NCBI RefSeq assembly: GCF_023913735.1
Contig: NZ_JAMXBH010000009.1
Coordinates: 124,001-188,000, forward strand
DNA from: Pseudarthrobacter raffinosi
Lineage (GTDB): Bacteria > Actinomycetota > Actinomycetes > Actinomycetales > Micrococcaceae
Length of the DNA stretch: 64,000 bases
Direction: 5' to 3'
Numbering within the stretch: position 1 is the stretch's first letter; each line of letters starts with the position of its first letter. Under the pieces are notes generated by a model that worked only from the letters and a program-made list of their open reading frames with translations, did no database searches and was not told the origin of the DNA. Made by a program: the position numbers and the translations under genes. Of the stretch, positions 63,317-64,000 are shown in pieces.

Positions 63317-63336
63317 TAAGGGACAAAAGTCCCGGA
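63317..63336. promoter_or_regulatory. DosR-like palindromic box
   Basis: TAAGGGACAAAAGTCCCGGA contains the perfect inverted repeat GGGAC-N4-GTCCC and matches the mycobacterial DosR consensus TTSGGGACTWWAGTCCCSAA at 15-16 of 20 positions. It is placed 90-110 bases before the dehydrogenase start, in the gap after the universal stress gene. Confidence 0.6.
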
Positions 63337-63353
63337 AGTCCGACGGCGGCGGC

Positions 63354-64000
63354 TCAGGTCGCCACATTGCCCGCGGTCCCGCCGGGCTCCAGTTGCCGGG
63401 AGATCAGGACAGGGGCCGTGGCGTGGTGAAGGACTGCGTGGGCATTTGACCCGATAGCTCCTCTGAGGAGCCCCCGGCCCTTGCTTCCGACGACGATGAG
63501 GGCGGCACCACGGGCAGCATTAAGGAGCGCCCGCGGGACGGAAGTATCCTGGGCAACGTGCTGGCTGATAGTCACGTCCGAAGCCAGACCGCTGGCGTCG
63601 TGAGCGGCCGTCAGGAGGAGGCGACGGGCCGCTCCTTGGCCCCCTCCGGCCTCGTGGGCTGTGCGGTCATGGGACCGGATGACGTGGATGATCATCAGGT
63701 CCGCTCCCGTAGCACTGGCCATGGCACAGGCAATACTCAGGGCGCCCGCCGACCCGGAAGAGTCAATTCCCACCACGATGCGCCCCTCCGGGTTCTTATC
63801 GAACCGGATGACCGCAACGGGGCAGGACGCCGTCGCCGCGAGTTCCAGACTTACTGAACCCACCAGAAGTCCCATAAATCCACCGATCCCGCGGCTGCCA
63901 AGAACCAGCATCCGCGCATCTTCCGCGATCCGCCGGAGATGGCCTGCAGGAAGTCCGTACAGGAGGCTGCTCCGGATCCTGACCCGGGGCGCCACTGACA
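63354..64000 (-). CDS. Universal stress protein, two-domain (5' end cut by window edge)
   Basis: At least 214 residues. The visible part holds the end of a first USP domain (DARMLVLGSRGIGGFMGLLVGSVS, ASCPVAVIRF) and a complete second domain (RIVVGIDSSGSAGALSIACAM, ALIVVGSKGRGLLRGAIGSNAHAVLHHATAPVLIS). The frame is open beyond the edge, so the start lies to the right. The G-x2-G-x9-G motif in both domains predicts ATP binding. Two-domain USPs are common DosR-regulon members in mycobacteria. Confidence 0.9.
   Translation of the reverse strand, partial: SVAPRVRIRSSLLYGLPAGHLRRIAEDARMLVLGSRGIGGFMGLLVGSVSLELAATASCPVAVIRFDKNPEGRIVVGIDSSGSAGALSIACAMASATGADLMIIHVIRSHDRTAHEAGGGQGAARRLLLTAAHDASGLASDVTISQHVAQDTSVPRALLNAARGAALIVVGSKGRGLLRGAIGSNAHAVLHHATAPVLISRQLEPGGTAGNVAT

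Noticed and set aside
54148..64000. Mobile-element origin of the stress island
   Set aside because: No transposase, integrase, flanking direct repeats or tRNA target was found, and base composition looks like that of the rest of the window.

Overview
The window is a contiguous piece of a high-GC actinobacterial chromosome. Its gene order (thrS-HIT-pgsA, then yebC-ruvC-ruvA-ruvB-yajC-secD-secF-rel, followed by a cyclophilin, hisS and aspS), mycothiol-based redox genes, LexA boxes of the TCGAAC-N4-GTTCGA type and frequent GTG/TTG starts point to the Micrococcaceae, most likely Arthrobacter or a close relative (Pseudarthrobacter, Paenarthrobacter). No rRNA, tRNA, phage or insertion sequence was found.

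Region 1 (1-16.4 kb) is mixed housekeeping: a dienelactone hydrolase cut by the left edge, SelO, two secreted cell-wall hydrolases flanking a 388-bp intergenic region that carries a c-di-AMP (ydaO-type) riboswitch, a cupin, a DksA-like zinc-finger protein, an AlkD-like protein, NUDIX, an internally deleted heme oxygenase, DedA, a thioesterase, a SulP transporter, an EEP-fold protein, a lipoate ligase-like protein, and a thiol/formaldehyde group (MBL hydrolase, S-(hydroxymethyl)mycothiol dehydrogenase, mycoredoxin). SRAP peptidase, a VOC protein and chorismate mutase follow.

Region 2 (16.4-49.6 kb) is core genome. A strong LexA palindrome precedes DUF6504-dnaE2 (inducible mutagenic replication). 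Then come thrS-HIT-pgsA, pdxS, an M3 peptidase, a CapA-like lipoprotein, the MurT/GatD lipid II amidation pair, pdxT, yebC-ruvCAB, yajC-secDF, rel, an AbiEi-like ORF running antisense into rel, a DUF349 protein, a membrane-anchored cyclophilin, hisS, an APC permease, aspS and a GNAT protein.

Region 3 (49.6-50.9 kb) is a gene graveyard: a frameshifted Asp-box protein remnant abuts a GH65 phosphorylase remnant, followed by a 30-bp triple tandem repeat.

Region 4 (50.9-64 kb) is the most interesting part. It is a stress or dormancy island: universal stress proteins at both ends, two different P-type ATPases, PEP synthase translationally coupled to phosphofructokinase, Hsp20, an FMN-binding PNPOx-family protein, flavodoxins (one intact, one decayed) and a zinc alcohol dehydrogenase. 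The gene content parallels the mycobacterial DosR hypoxia regulon (USP, CtpF, Pfk, HspX). Three promoter regions carry related GGRCCAAAG-type motifs, and a near-consensus DosR-like palindrome lies upstream of the dehydrogenase operon. The regulator itself is not in the window.
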